Notes under the pieces: generated by a model
What the model was told of the DNA's origin: nothing
What the model saw: only the letters and a program-made list of their open reading frames with translations
The model's database searches: none
Shown: in pieces, positions 43,834 to 54,008 of the stretch
Position numbering within the stretch: position 1 is the stretch's first letter
How the letters are laid out: each line of letters opens with the position of its first letter
Source of the DNA: Vanrija pseudolonga
Lineage: Eukaryota; Basidiomycota; Tremellomycetes; Trichosporonales; Trichosporonaceae
Direction of reading: 5' to 3'
Assembly (NCBI RefSeq): GCF_020906515.1
Contig: NC_085849.1
Location: 4,464,001 to 4,528,000, forward strand
DNA: 64,000 bases
Translations under genes and position numbers: made by a program

Positions 43834-46606
43834 ATGCCGAAGATTGAGAAACCTGATGTTCGGGCCGCGTCGTTTGGCGCAAGTCGTGAGTTGCTGGAAC
43901 GATGAGTGGCCTTCGCTGACCCCCCAGGCGCCTGCGTGAGCATCTTGTAGCTCCCCGCCCACCCACTGACTCCCCAGGACACCTGCCATCGGATGAAGAT
44001 CCGGTGTATCGACCGCGCGAACCCGCCATGCCGGCGCTGCGCAACCATGGACATCCCATGCACCTTCACGCTCGAGTCGACGCCGTCGTCGTACAGGATC
44101 AAGAGCAACCAGGAGTGCGTCGCCCTTTGCTGAGCCAGCTGACGCCCCCCAGCCGCGTGGCCCACCTCGAGAACCAGATGGATGTCGTGCAGTCGAGCAT
44201 GAAGAATGTCGAAGCGATGTTACGGACGCTGGTCGAGGCTAAAACGGGGTCGGGGTCCGCGTCGGCGGCATCCAAGCAGTCGCCGCGATCCGGCTCCTCG
44301 TACCGCTCCGGCTCTGCGGCCCCGACGGCGACCTCGACGCCGATACCGCCCGATCTCCCGCCTCCAGGGTGGGCACAGCTGACGGCATCTTCGGCGAGCC
44401 CGCACGCAGGCTCGAACAGCACGCCGGGGAGCGCGATGCCAGCATCAGCGGTGCGGCGCGGCTCGGCTCCGCAGCAGGCGGAGCGGGCGGGTGCCCCCGA
44501 GGAATCGGAGGATGAGGACGACGACGAGGCGCTCAAGGCCTCGCCGATGCGCCACATCATCTACCATGAAGAGGAGGAGCGGCGGCGCACACAGGAGGTC
44601 TCGGGCACGCGCTCAACGCTGGACGACGACGACGGCAAGCCACCAGCGTACCCGCTCAACTCGTTGCTCTTCCAGCGCGACGACCTCCAGCCGCACGAGT
44701 ATCCCGACCCCGTGCAGCGCGGGTTCTGTACCGAGCAGGAGGGGCGGCACTTGTTTGAAATGTACGTTGCGGGTGGTGGGAAGGGGCTGATGGCAGGTAC
44801 TTTCAAGGCGCGCACGCCTTCTTGCCGGTCTTTGATCCGCTGTACGACACTTGGGACAGGTAGGTGGCGCGCGGTGGCCGGTGACACTAACGGCAGCCTT
44901 CGCGCCAGGTCGCCCTTCTGCATTACTGTCATCATGATTGCTGGACAGCTCGCCATGTCCGGAAATGGTGAGGTTGTGGGTGGTGGAGTGAAGCTCATGG
45001 CGCAGGTTATCCGTCCTCTGGGAGCACGCTGCGGAACAAGCTGGTTCGGTATGCCGAGAAGATTGCGGCTGCGACCCTGTTCACGCCAGTCGCGACCCTT
45101 GAGACCGTCCAGGCCATGTGTAGGTGCCATGCAGCGGCCGCCCCAGCTGACATACAGTGGTGCTGACCAACTGGGGTGACCGAGACTGGCGCGCAGGGAG
45201 TGAGTGGCGCCGCGAGCTTATGAGCGACAGCTAACAACATCGCAGATCACACCCTCAGCTTGGCGTGAGCGTCTCTCCTTGTCGATGGCCTGTCAACTAA
45301 CACGGCCCACAGCTACGAGCTCGACCTCCACCTCTGCCTCCCGCACCTAGCGCGCTCCGGCATGGGCGTGGGCAAGTCGCCGGAAGAGCTCGAGAAGGAG
45401 CGGCCGCTAGTCAACGGCGCACGCGTGTGGCTCGCGACGCTCAAGACGCACAACGAGATGTGCGGGACGCACGGCCGACCAGTCCAGTGCGACCGCGACG
45501 AGTCGATCAAGCTCGGCCGCCTGTTCCTCGAGCACCCACTCGCGACAAAAGACGACAGCCGCTGCATTGTCCTCAACGAGGTCATGTCCTTCCGCGCGCC
45601 GGTGCAGCTCGCGCGGCGGCAGGGCGTGACGGGCCGCACGATGGACGGGATGATCGACGAGGTCATCCAGAACCTCGAGGTGTGGGAGAGCTTCTGGCTT
45701 GAGTATTACGGCAAGATTGGCCTGTCGGACGACGACTTCCTCGTGCAAGAGCTGAGCACGATCAAGAACTACGCCACGTAGGTGACTGCTTCTGAGCGCA
45801 CTGACACGCCAAGACTGCAGAACAACAATGCGCGCATGCCGGGCGCCATCACGAAACGCGACATCCAGCGCATGCCGAGCGACAGGCGCGACGGCCTCAT
45901 CTCCGCCACGCGCGCCGCCGCACGCCTCGTCGCCCGCGCCGCTAGGGGCAGCGAGACCGCCAAGATCCGGTACGGTAACCGTAACGTGCGCCTCGGGTTG
46001 GCCCACGCGGCGCGGTACCTCATCCGCATGGCGAGCCTGTTTCCCGAGGCGATTGATCGGCGGCAGGCGGCCAAGGACGTCGAGCTGCTCGCCGACGAGC
46101 TGTCACGATGTAAGCCCCCTTGTATGTGACGCCCCTGACTTGCCCCAGTCCCCGACTTCCACTTCTCCCACTTCCTCCGGCGCGTGGTCGCCAAAGCACG
46201 GAGCAACCGCGTCATTCCCGCCGCTGGCTCGTCCCCGCCCCCCCAGCAGCAGCAGGTCCAGCCGCCCGACCACGTCCCGCAGCCCATCGTGCCGGACACG
46301 ACGCCGCCGCTAGACTTCGACTTTGCGATCGCGGACAACATCTTCGCGACCGAGGACTGGATGAGCATCATCGGTGGGGTGGGGAGCGTGCCTCAGCCTC
46401 CGCAGGCGGCGCCCATGCCCTCCGGCTTCCCGTTCATGCCTATGCCGCCTGCCGCGCAGCAGTTCCAGCACCAGCACCAGCACCAGCACCAGCAGCACCA
46501 GGTCGCGCCGGCGCCGTTCTTCGCCGGCACGTTCGACACGTCCATGAGCCAGGGCCCGGACGGCACACCGTATTGGGACCAGAGCAAGCAGTTCTGGCCC
46601 CATTAG
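43834..46606 (+). CDS. Zn(II)2Cys6 transcription factor 1
   Basis: Twelve exons join in frame to 777 residues: 43834-43885, 43928-43935, 43978-44114, 44153-44761, 44797-44859, 44897-44967, 45006-45119, 45158-45199, 45246-45264, 45313-45777, 45814-46109, 46149-46606. The binuclear zinc cluster is Cys-Asp-Thr-Cys, six residues, Cys, seven residues, Cys-Arg-Arg-Cys, six residues, Cys. Its first cysteine is encoded by the 8-nt second exon. A short coiled coil (Val-Ala-His-Leu-Glu-Asn-Gln-Met) follows. The fungal-specific factor domain begins at Glu-Gly-Arg-His-Leu-Phe-Glu-Met-Tyr-Phe-Gln-Gly-Ala-His. The C-terminus is Pro/Gln/His-rich, including a (Gln-His)n patch, and looks like an activation region. 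It is a paralogue of the regulator at 57036, which confirms most splice choices. Nuclear DNA-binding regulator; target unknown. Confidence 0.88.
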
Positions 46607-47312
46607 ATGCATATTGGGTTGGGTTGCTAGGGCAAGGGCATGGCGAGAGGGCCGTAGGGTGGACGCTGGGCCTGCGGAAGCACCAAAAATGTGGCGGTAG
46701 CCGACGACGACCTGGGCCAACTCATTGGCCTCACCCGCGCATGGGGCGACTTATGCATGTGCATGCAATGTCGAGATACTAACTGATGTGGATGCTGCAC
46801 CCAGTGGGTGGGAGCCCAGTCATGTCGCTGCACGTGTGGTGAGACAGTCGCGTGGCTTCGGTGTTGGCCGACGCGCCTGTCTTTGCAATGAAGTGCCCAT
46901 AGATGGCGAGCCGTGTTCCGATGGTGAGGAGTAGCAGCAGCAGCAGCAGCAGCAGTAGTGGTAACTATTACAATAGCAGGATCAGTGTAGAGTGAAAGCA
47001 TAGGAGCACGCGTCACTATTCCCATCCATTGGGGCAGAAGGTGGGTCTCGCGACACTCGTCTGCCTGGAAGGCAGAGGTGGCTTTCTCTCATTGTTTGCC
47101 TCGAGAGCCCACGGCGGTCCGGCGAGCGAGCAACTGCAAGCAAACCAGTCCGGGTCACCACCCCACCGGATCACAACCTCAACGTCAATACGACAACCCC
47201 AACCGCTCGCATTGAAGCATGAGATTTTTGACATGTAGGTCTATCGAACGAAAGAGGCCACCCGGGACCAGCGCGGGGGCGTGAAGAATGAATGATTGAG
47301 AGCACACTGTAA
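46607..47312. other. convergent intergenic region with AGC microsatellite
   Basis: 706 bp between the ends of the regulator and first CAP gene; contains an AGC repeat at about 46932-46958. No gene seen. Confidence 0.5.
46932..46958 (+). repeat. AGC trinucleotide microsatellite
   Basis: About eight or nine tandem AGC units in noncoding sequence. Confidence 0.9.
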
Positions 47313-48597
47313 TCACTTGCGCTGCCAGAAGGAGACCGAGTAGTCGTCCCACGGCACCTCGATGCGGGGGTACACGTGCTCCTTGTACTCTGGGAGCTTC
47401 TCCTCCCACTCCTTGGGGAAGTCGCGGGTGAAGTCGCCTGGAGCCTGTCAGCAGCGGGGTGGGATGACCTGACAGATACTCACAGTAGATGTAGCCGCAC
47501 TTGCCCCAGCCGCAGCCGACCTGGGTGTAGCGGGGGTCGGAGATCTGGTGGTCAGCGACATGCTGGCAGCGGAGGGCAGGGTAATGCTTACGATCGTGAA
47601 GTGGCCCACGTCCTTGCCATTGTTCGCACCGTTCGTGTTGTAGTTGTACTCCTCTGCGCCGTGTCAGCGTCGACCATCGTCGGACTTCCGCCTCGCCCGC
47701 GACACCCCGACTCACTGCCTTCGACCATCCAGCGGTCGATGGTGTGCTTGGCCTGCCAGGCAAAGTCGGTGGCCTTGACCTCGCCGCCCATCGTGTCCCT
47801 TTTGTCGTCAGCCATGCCTGACACCCTTGTGCAGGCCGGGGGACTTACATTACCTGGCCGTGGATGCCGGGGGGCATGAAGTGCTGATACACACACTTCT
47901 TGGCGTGGTCGATGGCCCCCTCCGAGAGGGTCTGGTTCCACTGGACCGGCGGCGCGCCCCACACCGAGCGCCACTCGTTGAAGCGGCTCACGAAGAGCTG
48001 CGCGATCGGGTCGCTGGCGGGCACGGTGTCGGGGCCGATACCGACCGAGCCAGGCGGGAAGACGACGCTGTCCACCGTGGGCTGCTTGCCGATCGGCGCA
48101 GGCAGCGTGGGCTTGACGTTAGGGTCGAGGAAGCGGTCCTCGTCGGCCGTCTTGGGCGGTGTGTAGTTCGGGTTCGTGGCGGCAGCGTTGCTGTTGCCCG
48201 AAGGGATCGGTGCGGGCGCCGCCGAGGCCGAGGGCGACGGGGCCAGCGAGGGGGCGGCAGTGGGCGCTTCGGAGGGCGAGGTGGTCGCGTCCGAGGACGA
48301 GGACGGGGGAGCCGAGCTGGCGCTCTCCGACAATGACGCGGCGGACGAGCTGGCCGACGACGACGACTCCGAGGGGACCGGCGACGGAGCCGACGAGTTA
48401 CCAGCACTCGTCGAGGGGGCTGCGGTGGGCGAGACCGCCACCGGAACGCCGACAGTGGGGGCCTGGCTCGAGTTCGAGCTCGAGCTCACCACAGGCGAGC
48501 TGGAGCTGGAACCGCCGGGGCTCTTGGGCCGGCACTTGGGCCGCGCGGCTGCGGCGGTCGAGACGAGGGCGGCGAGGATGAGCGGCGAGAACTTCAT
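47313..48597 (-). CDS. secreted CAP (PR-1/SCP) domain protein 1
   Basis: Five exons (48597-47849, 47798-47716, 47653-47592, 47544-47484, 47437-47313) give 359 residues. A signal peptide (MKFSPLILAALVSTAAA) is followed by about 140 Ser/Pro/Ala-rich residues, then a CAP domain over roughly the last 155 residues. Family features are Phe-Asn-Glu-Trp-Arg near its start, Cys-Val-Tyr-Gln-His-Phe, Val-Gly-His-Phe-Thr-Ile (CAP1-like) and Val-Gly-Cys-Gly-Trp-Gly-Lys-Cys-Gly-Tyr-Ile-Tyr-Cys (CAP2-like). Fungal members bind sterols or lipids outside the cell. The Ser-rich stretch is probably O-mannosylated. A tandem paralogue lies 0.7 kb away on the same strand. The exon 1/2 acceptor (AAAAG) is weak but keeps frame and homology. 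Confidence 0.87.
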
Positions 48598-49282
48598 GGC
48601 GGGAACGGAGCGTGAGTGAGCGGGCACCGGGTCAGCTGGGAGAAGGGGAGCACCAGGCTCTTGGGGGTTAAGTATGTAGGAGACAGACAGCAGCAGGAAA
48701 GCAGGAAAAGCCTGCAAGCAAACAACACCGACGACAGGCGACGACGCGGTGTAGTCTTGGCAACGACGAGGAGGAGTGGGCATGGATGTCGTACGCCGCC
48801 GGCGTGTTGCCCACGAGACCACAAGAGGTTGGCTCAGCGACGAGGAGGTTGAGGGCATGACGTTTCAGCAGCACGGTGAGTGACCTGAGCACTGGTGCAC
48901 AAGGAGAACAGAAGCAAAAGGCGGCTGTAGCCTGGACCTGGGACTTGATCCGGGGTAGTAGTGACAGCCTGGCCGCTCCTCAGGGCCAAACGCGAGGACA
49001 CGGGGTACGCTGGGTCGGGCTTGACGACACGACGCGTCGGATGTGCCGCGCCGGGGGAATGGAGTCGTGCGCGCTTACGGCGTCTCCAGGACCAGCATGG
49101 GGTCGTAGTCGCGTGTGCAGGGGGCGCTGGAGCCGCCTGGAGACTCGAGGTAGCTTGTCCCCTGGCTTCCTCTCGCCTTTCCAGTGGTCCCAACGTGTGT
49201 TGCATAGGAGGAAACGAGGTACGAATGGCAAAGTCAACCTACGACCGGCGCAGGGCTACAATCAATATCAACACCGCTCGAC
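48598..49282. other. spacer between the two CAP genes
   Basis: 685 bp with the promoter of CAP gene 1. No separate gene seen. Confidence 0.5.
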
Positions 49283-50386
49283 CTAGAACGCGTTGCGGTA
49301 CTCGTCCCAGGGAATCTCGACCTGGGGCCACACGTGCTCCTTGTAGTCGGGGACGTGCTCCGAGAAGATCTTGGTGTAGTTCTTGGAGATGTCGCCTGGG
49401 GGTTCAGTCAGTCGTCGGCCGGCTTGACGGTGGCATCGACACATCACTCACAGTAGATCTTTCCACAGCCGGACCAGCCGCAGCCGACCTGGTTGGTCAT
49501 GGCGTCGGTGAGCTGGGAGAGGTCAGCACTGGGTCATCGACACCACTCACAATCTGCCAGTGACCGACGTCCTTGCCGGACATGCCCTCCTGCTTCTCAA
49601 AGTCCCAGAAGCCTGCTTGTCAGCGACAGTCTTCGCCGGGAAGTACTCACGGCCCTCGACGAACCAGGCGTCGACCCAGCGCTTGACCATGTAATCCATG
49701 TCGGCGTTCGTGATGTCGCCTCCAAACACAGCGACCTCGCCAAACTCGCCGTGGTTCATAAAGTGGCGGCCCTGGCACTCCTTCGCATAGCCGACCGCGA
49801 AGCCGGAGATGGTCGAGTTCCAGAAGAGCGGCTCGGCCTGGTACACCGAGCGCCACTGGTTGATGCGCTCGAGCATTGTCTTGGCGAGCGGGTCGTCGGC
49901 GGGGATGTCGCCGGGCGGGTTGAGGCCCACCGAGCCGGGCGGGCTGATGATGCCGCTCACCTGCGGGTCGGGGCCGAGCGGCGTCGGCAGCGAGGGCGTG
50001 ATGCTCGGGTCGGAGAAGACGGTCTGGTTGGCGACCTTCGGCGGGTTGTAGTTGCCGCTCGGGGCCTTGATCAGCGCGTTGCCCGTCGGCGCGGCCGAGG
50101 CCGAGGCGGAGGCCGACTCGGTGGACGACGAAGCCGACTCGCTCGAGGCCGGCGCGCTCGACGCAGGGGCGCTCGAAGACGCCGCGTTGGCCGTGGGCGC
50201 GGCGCTCGCCTCAATCGGGGTGCCCAGAGCCGAGGGCGCCGGCACCGCCGAACCAGTCGGCGTGGCCGAGCCGCTCGCGCTCACGCCCTTCGACTTGGCG
50301 CGGCACTTGCCCGTGCCGTCGCGGCGCGTCGGGGCGGCCGAGGCAGCCGATACGAGGGCGAGGAGGATGAGGGGCGAGAACTTCAT
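49283..50386 (-). CDS. secreted CAP (PR-1/SCP) domain protein 2
   Basis: Four exons (50386-49651, 49612-49551, 49512-49452, 49395-49283) give 323 residues. The signal peptide (MKFSPLILLALVSAASA) nearly matches that of CAP protein 1. A Ser/Ala-rich linker of about 90 residues precedes the CAP domain, which has Ile-Asn-Gln-Trp-Arg-Ser-Val, Val-Gly-His-Trp-Gln-Ile and Val-Gly-Cys-Gly-Trp-Ser-Gly-Cys-Gly-Lys-Ile-Tyr-Cys. The last three introns sit at the same positions as in CAP gene 1. CAP gene 1 has one extra intron, after His-Gly-Gln-Val-Met, where this gene reads through a longer Gly-Glu-Phe-Gly-Glu-Val segment. Likely extracellular lipid or sterol binding by family analogy. Confidence 0.88.
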
Positions 50387-52021
50387 TGTGTGAACGAATG
50401 TGGTGGTGACGCCGGGTCGAGCGAGTGTGGGGTCAGAACGCCAGGTTCTGCAGACAAACACGAGAGAAGGGGGATGAAGAAACAGGTCAGAGGTGGGTGC
50501 TCGTCTTTTCCTTTTGTTTACGAGCGCGACGAGGGGGTCAGCTGCACGTCGAGGAGTGCATCCCGTAATGCGTTTCACGCGACAGAGAAAGCGCGAGAGA
50601 CGGTGAGTGCGGGGAACATAAGGTTGCCATCTGTCCCGGGACACTGCGATTCCGTGCCGGTGATGCAAGAGGAGAAGCATTCGAAGGATGGAGGCACGAT
50701 CCCCCGGTGGAGTTAGCAGCAGCCTGCCGAGTCTCAGAGGAGGTCAGGGAAGATCTGCGACGCGCGCGAACATGGTTGACGACGGGGTCGCGTCGGATGA
50801 GATACGTCGGGCCGCGTTGTGCACGGGACCAGTTGTCTGCTGTTCGAGGAGGATCTGGCCTGCAAGGGGGGCACAAGGGGGGGACAGCATGAGCATTTCG
50901 CCAGCATCCTACCTAGGCGCGTTTCATGCACCACTCTGACTTTGTGGGCAAAGTGCGGGCCCTCGTTTCTATGTGAAGGGTTGCCGAACGACGCACCTGG
51001 CATTCTGACACTGTTGTCAACAAAAACATTCGCGTGGGCTCAGGTTAGTCGGGCTAGTTGTGGCAGCTACGCCCACCTAAGTCCCGCTCGTTGACTTGGA
51101 TCAGTGGAGGCTAAAGAACTTGACGATGCAAATTACAACGCCAATTAGAACTCATTTGTTTTTGTTTTTTGGGCCAATTCATTTGTCTTGTTTTGTGGGC
51201 TGTTTTAGAAACGTTATCCACCTCCATATCTCTTCTCGACGACGAGCCATGCATGAGGTATCAGGCCGCCTTGAACCACGCGTAGACCGTCAGCCATCGC
51301 TCCCACTGAGCTTTGTTTGTTTGGTTCATCAAGAGGCCGAGGAATGGCAGCATGGGGTTGGGCTTGGGTGGTGGGGCCCGATCACGTGTTTACCACACAA
51401 CGAGACATCCATCCACCCATCCAGGCGCCCAGATAGCATGCTGACGATGTTTACACCCCGCGGCGCCCGTCTTCAGCATACCCCGCCTTGTCCGTGCCCT
51501 CTCCACGGGTTACATAACTCGGTCGTGTGCTCTGTTGCGTCTGGGCGGTGGGTGGGGTGGTGGGTGGGGGTGGGGTCAGCGGGGTATGCCAGTCTGGGCG
51601 GCGCGTGGGCGACTAACTACTAGCCGGCATTGACTTTCCAGCCACTGACGCTTACGCGCCAGTGAGTGATTACCCAGTAAATGGCGGTTATCTATCCCTT
51701 GGCACTAGGCTTACTCCAAGGTAAGCAGTTGTGCAGTGCACTGTGTGGGGTCCGCATGGAAGTAAGGATCCAGCATACTCCAGCATGCACCCTGGCACAC
51801 CGCGTTCCACCCACGCCGGCGCAAACACCTTCCACCCACCCATGCAGCCACCCACACGCGCACGCCTCGACGTGGCGGACTCGACGCCGACTCGACGCCG
51901 AGCAGCATCCGCGCCGCCACTGATGGGACTTGCATGGGTGTGGCGGCGAGAAATGGTATAAAGACAGGACGTGCGTTGACAACGAGAAGAACTCACAAAC
52001 TTCCTGACACACACCGCAATA
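50387..52021. other. divergent intergenic region, 1.6 kb
   Basis: Promoters of CAP gene 2 and the desaturase gene, with TATAAA at 51957-51962 for the latter. A stretch at about 51110-51220 is unusually AT-rich for this window. No gene recognised. Confidence 0.5.
51957..51962 (+). promoter_or_regulatory. TATA box of the desaturase gene
   Basis: TATAAA, 65 nt upstream of the ATG at 52022. Confidence 0.65.
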
Positions 52022-53626
52022 ATGACTGGCACAGCTACCACGTCCAAGGCGGCGGCGGCCTCGCCACCTGTTGCCGCTGACCTCGCCCACCTCCCCGTCC
52101 CCACCAACTATGTCGACCGGACCATGGCGCGCATGAAGCTCCTCCCGCCCATAACCGTGTCCAACTTTGCCTCCAACGTCAACTGGGGCAACACCTTCTT
52201 CCTGGTGGCGCCACCCGCGCTCGCCATCTGGGGCTTCTGCACCATCCCGCTCCTGCGCCAAACCGCCATCTTCAGCGTCCTGTACTACTTCTTCACGGGG
52301 CTCGGCATCACCGCAGGCTACCACCGCCTCTGGTCGCACAGGTCGTACAACGCCTCCAAGTTCGTCGAGGTGCTGCTCGCCCTCGCTGGGGCCGGCTCCG
52401 TCCAGGGCTCGATCAAGTGGTGGTGCCGCGGCCACCGCGCACACCACCGCTACACCGACACCAAGCTCGACCCGTACTCTGCCAACGAAGGCTTCTTCTC
52501 CTCCCACATCGGCTGGATCATCTTCAAGCCCCGCGGCCAGATTGGCGCGTCTGACGTGTCCGACCTGACGCGCAACTGGATCGTCAAGTACCAGCACAAG
52601 TACTACGGCCCCATTGCCCTCTTCATGGCCTTTGTCGTGCCCACCCTGATCACCGGCCTCGGCTGGGGAGACTACCTCGGCGGCTTCCTCTTCGCTGGCT
52701 GCGCGCGCCTCGTGTTCGTCCACCACTCGACCTTTGCCGTCAACTCCTTTGCGCACATGTTCGGCGAGCACACGTACGACAACAAGCACTCGCCGCGCGA
52801 CAACTTCCTCACGTCGCTCGTGACCTTTGGCGAGGGCTACCACAACTTCCACCACCAATTCCCCATGGACTTTCGCAACGCCATCAGGTGGTACCAGTAT
52901 GACCCTACCAAGTGGCTTATCTCGGCTTTCAGCACTCTCGGCCTCGCGTCCCACCTCAAGCGCTTCCCCGACAACGAGATCCAGAAGGGCAAGTACACCA
53001 TGCAGCTCGAGAAGCTCCAGACCGACAACGGCAACATCAAGTGGCCCAAGCGCGACCTGCCTGTGGTGTCGTGGGAGAACTTCCAGCCCGATGCCAAGGA
53101 GCGTTCCCTCATCGCGATCCACGGCTTTATCCACGACTGCTCCTCGTTCATTGAGGACCACCCCGGCGGAGCCCACCTCATCAAGAAGGCCATCGGTACC
53201 GATGCGACGGCTGCGTTCTTCGGTGGCGTCTACGACCACTCGAACGCCGCACACAACATCCTCGGCATGATGCGTGTCGGCATCCTCGACGGCGGCATGG
53301 AGGTCGAGTCGCTCAAGTTCAAGAAGCGTCGCGACTCGGTCGCATACCAGTCTGACTCGGAGGCCTCGACTTGCTCGGACGACGACTCCCTCGTCTCCGA
53401 GTCTGACATCCAGGCCATTGTCGAGGACATCCAGGCCACTGTCCGCGAGTACGAGAACAAGCACCCGATCCACCAGCCTTCGGCTTACGTTCCTATCCCC
53501 TACGTCCTGCCTCTCCCCGCTTCGGAGCGCATTGCCATTATCAAGGCCAAGCCCGAGCTCCTTCCCAGTGTTGCCTCCCGCGTGTCGTCTCCCGTGCCGA
53601 CTCGCCCCGCCTCTCCTGTCCTCTAG
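52022..53626 (+). CDS. OLE1: stearoyl-CoA (delta-9) desaturase with C-terminal cytochrome b5 domain
   Basis: An intronless gene of 534 residues. The enzyme introduces the delta-9 double bond into palmitoyl- and stearoyl-CoA in the ER membrane. All three histidine boxes are present: His101-Arg-Leu-Trp-Ser-His, His138-Arg-Ala-His-His and His274-Asn-Phe-His-His. Two pairs of membrane helices flank them. A cytochrome b5 domain follows with the heme-ligand motif His380-Pro-Gly-Gly, the usual Ole1 fusion that supplies electrons. After it lies an extension of about 90 residues with an acidic Ser-rich patch (Ser-Asp-Ser-Glu-Ala-Ser-Thr-Cys-Ser-Asp-Asp-Asp). A TATA box lies 65 nt upstream. Confidence 0.96.
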   Translation: MTGTATTSKAAAASPPVAADLAHLPVPTNYVDRTMARMKLLPPITVSNFASNVNWGNTFFLVAPPALAIWGFCTIPLLRQTAIFSVLYYFFTGLGITAGYHRLWSHRSYNASKFVEVLLALAGAGSVQGSIKWWCRGHRAHHRYTDTKLDPYSANEGFFSSHIGWIIFKPRGQIGASDVSDLTRNWIVKYQHKYYGPIALFMAFVVPTLITGLGWGDYLGGFLFAGCARLVFVHHSTFAVNSFAHMFGEHTYDNKHSPRDNFLTSLVTFGEGYHNFHHQFPMDFRNAIRWYQYDPTKWLISAFSTLGLASHLKRFPDNEIQKGKYTMQLEKLQTDNGNIKWPKRDLPVVSWENFQPDAKERSLIAIHGFIHDCSSFIEDHPGGAHLIKKAIGTDATAAFFGGVYDHSNAAHNILGMMRVGILDGGMEVESLKFKKRRDSVAYQSDSEASTCSDDDSLVSESDIQAIVEDIQATVREYENKHPIHQPSAYVPIPYVLPLPASERIAIIKAKPELLPSVASRVSSPVPTRPASPVL

Positions 53627-54008
53627 ACTGCAGACGCGGTTCAAAAACACCCATTCTTCTGCCGCTGACGAACTTGGCCACACTAGGTGACCCCAAGCGA
53701 CTCGTCTTGAATGACGAGCAGCGCCGATGCGGGAGCGACCTCCAACCTCCAAGAGACCCTCATTCCGCTCCGACTCAACAGCATCACGGCCTGCTTGCAT
53801 CGAACAACCTCATAGACGCCCCTTTAAAATTACAGTAGACCTCAATGAATCATCCGTGAATGTAACGCGTGTCCTGCAGCAGCATCGAGAACCCAATCCA
53901 TTTCATTCCTACTGCTGAACTACTCACTTCCCATATACACCTGCGAGCCCATCAGAACCCTTGTCCGACCTTTGCCACTCCCGCTCCCACCACCTAACCT
54001 ACTACCAC
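53627..54008. other. convergent 3' intergenic region
   Basis: 382 bp between the ends of the desaturase and the first sugar transporter gene. No feature recognised. Confidence 0.5.
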
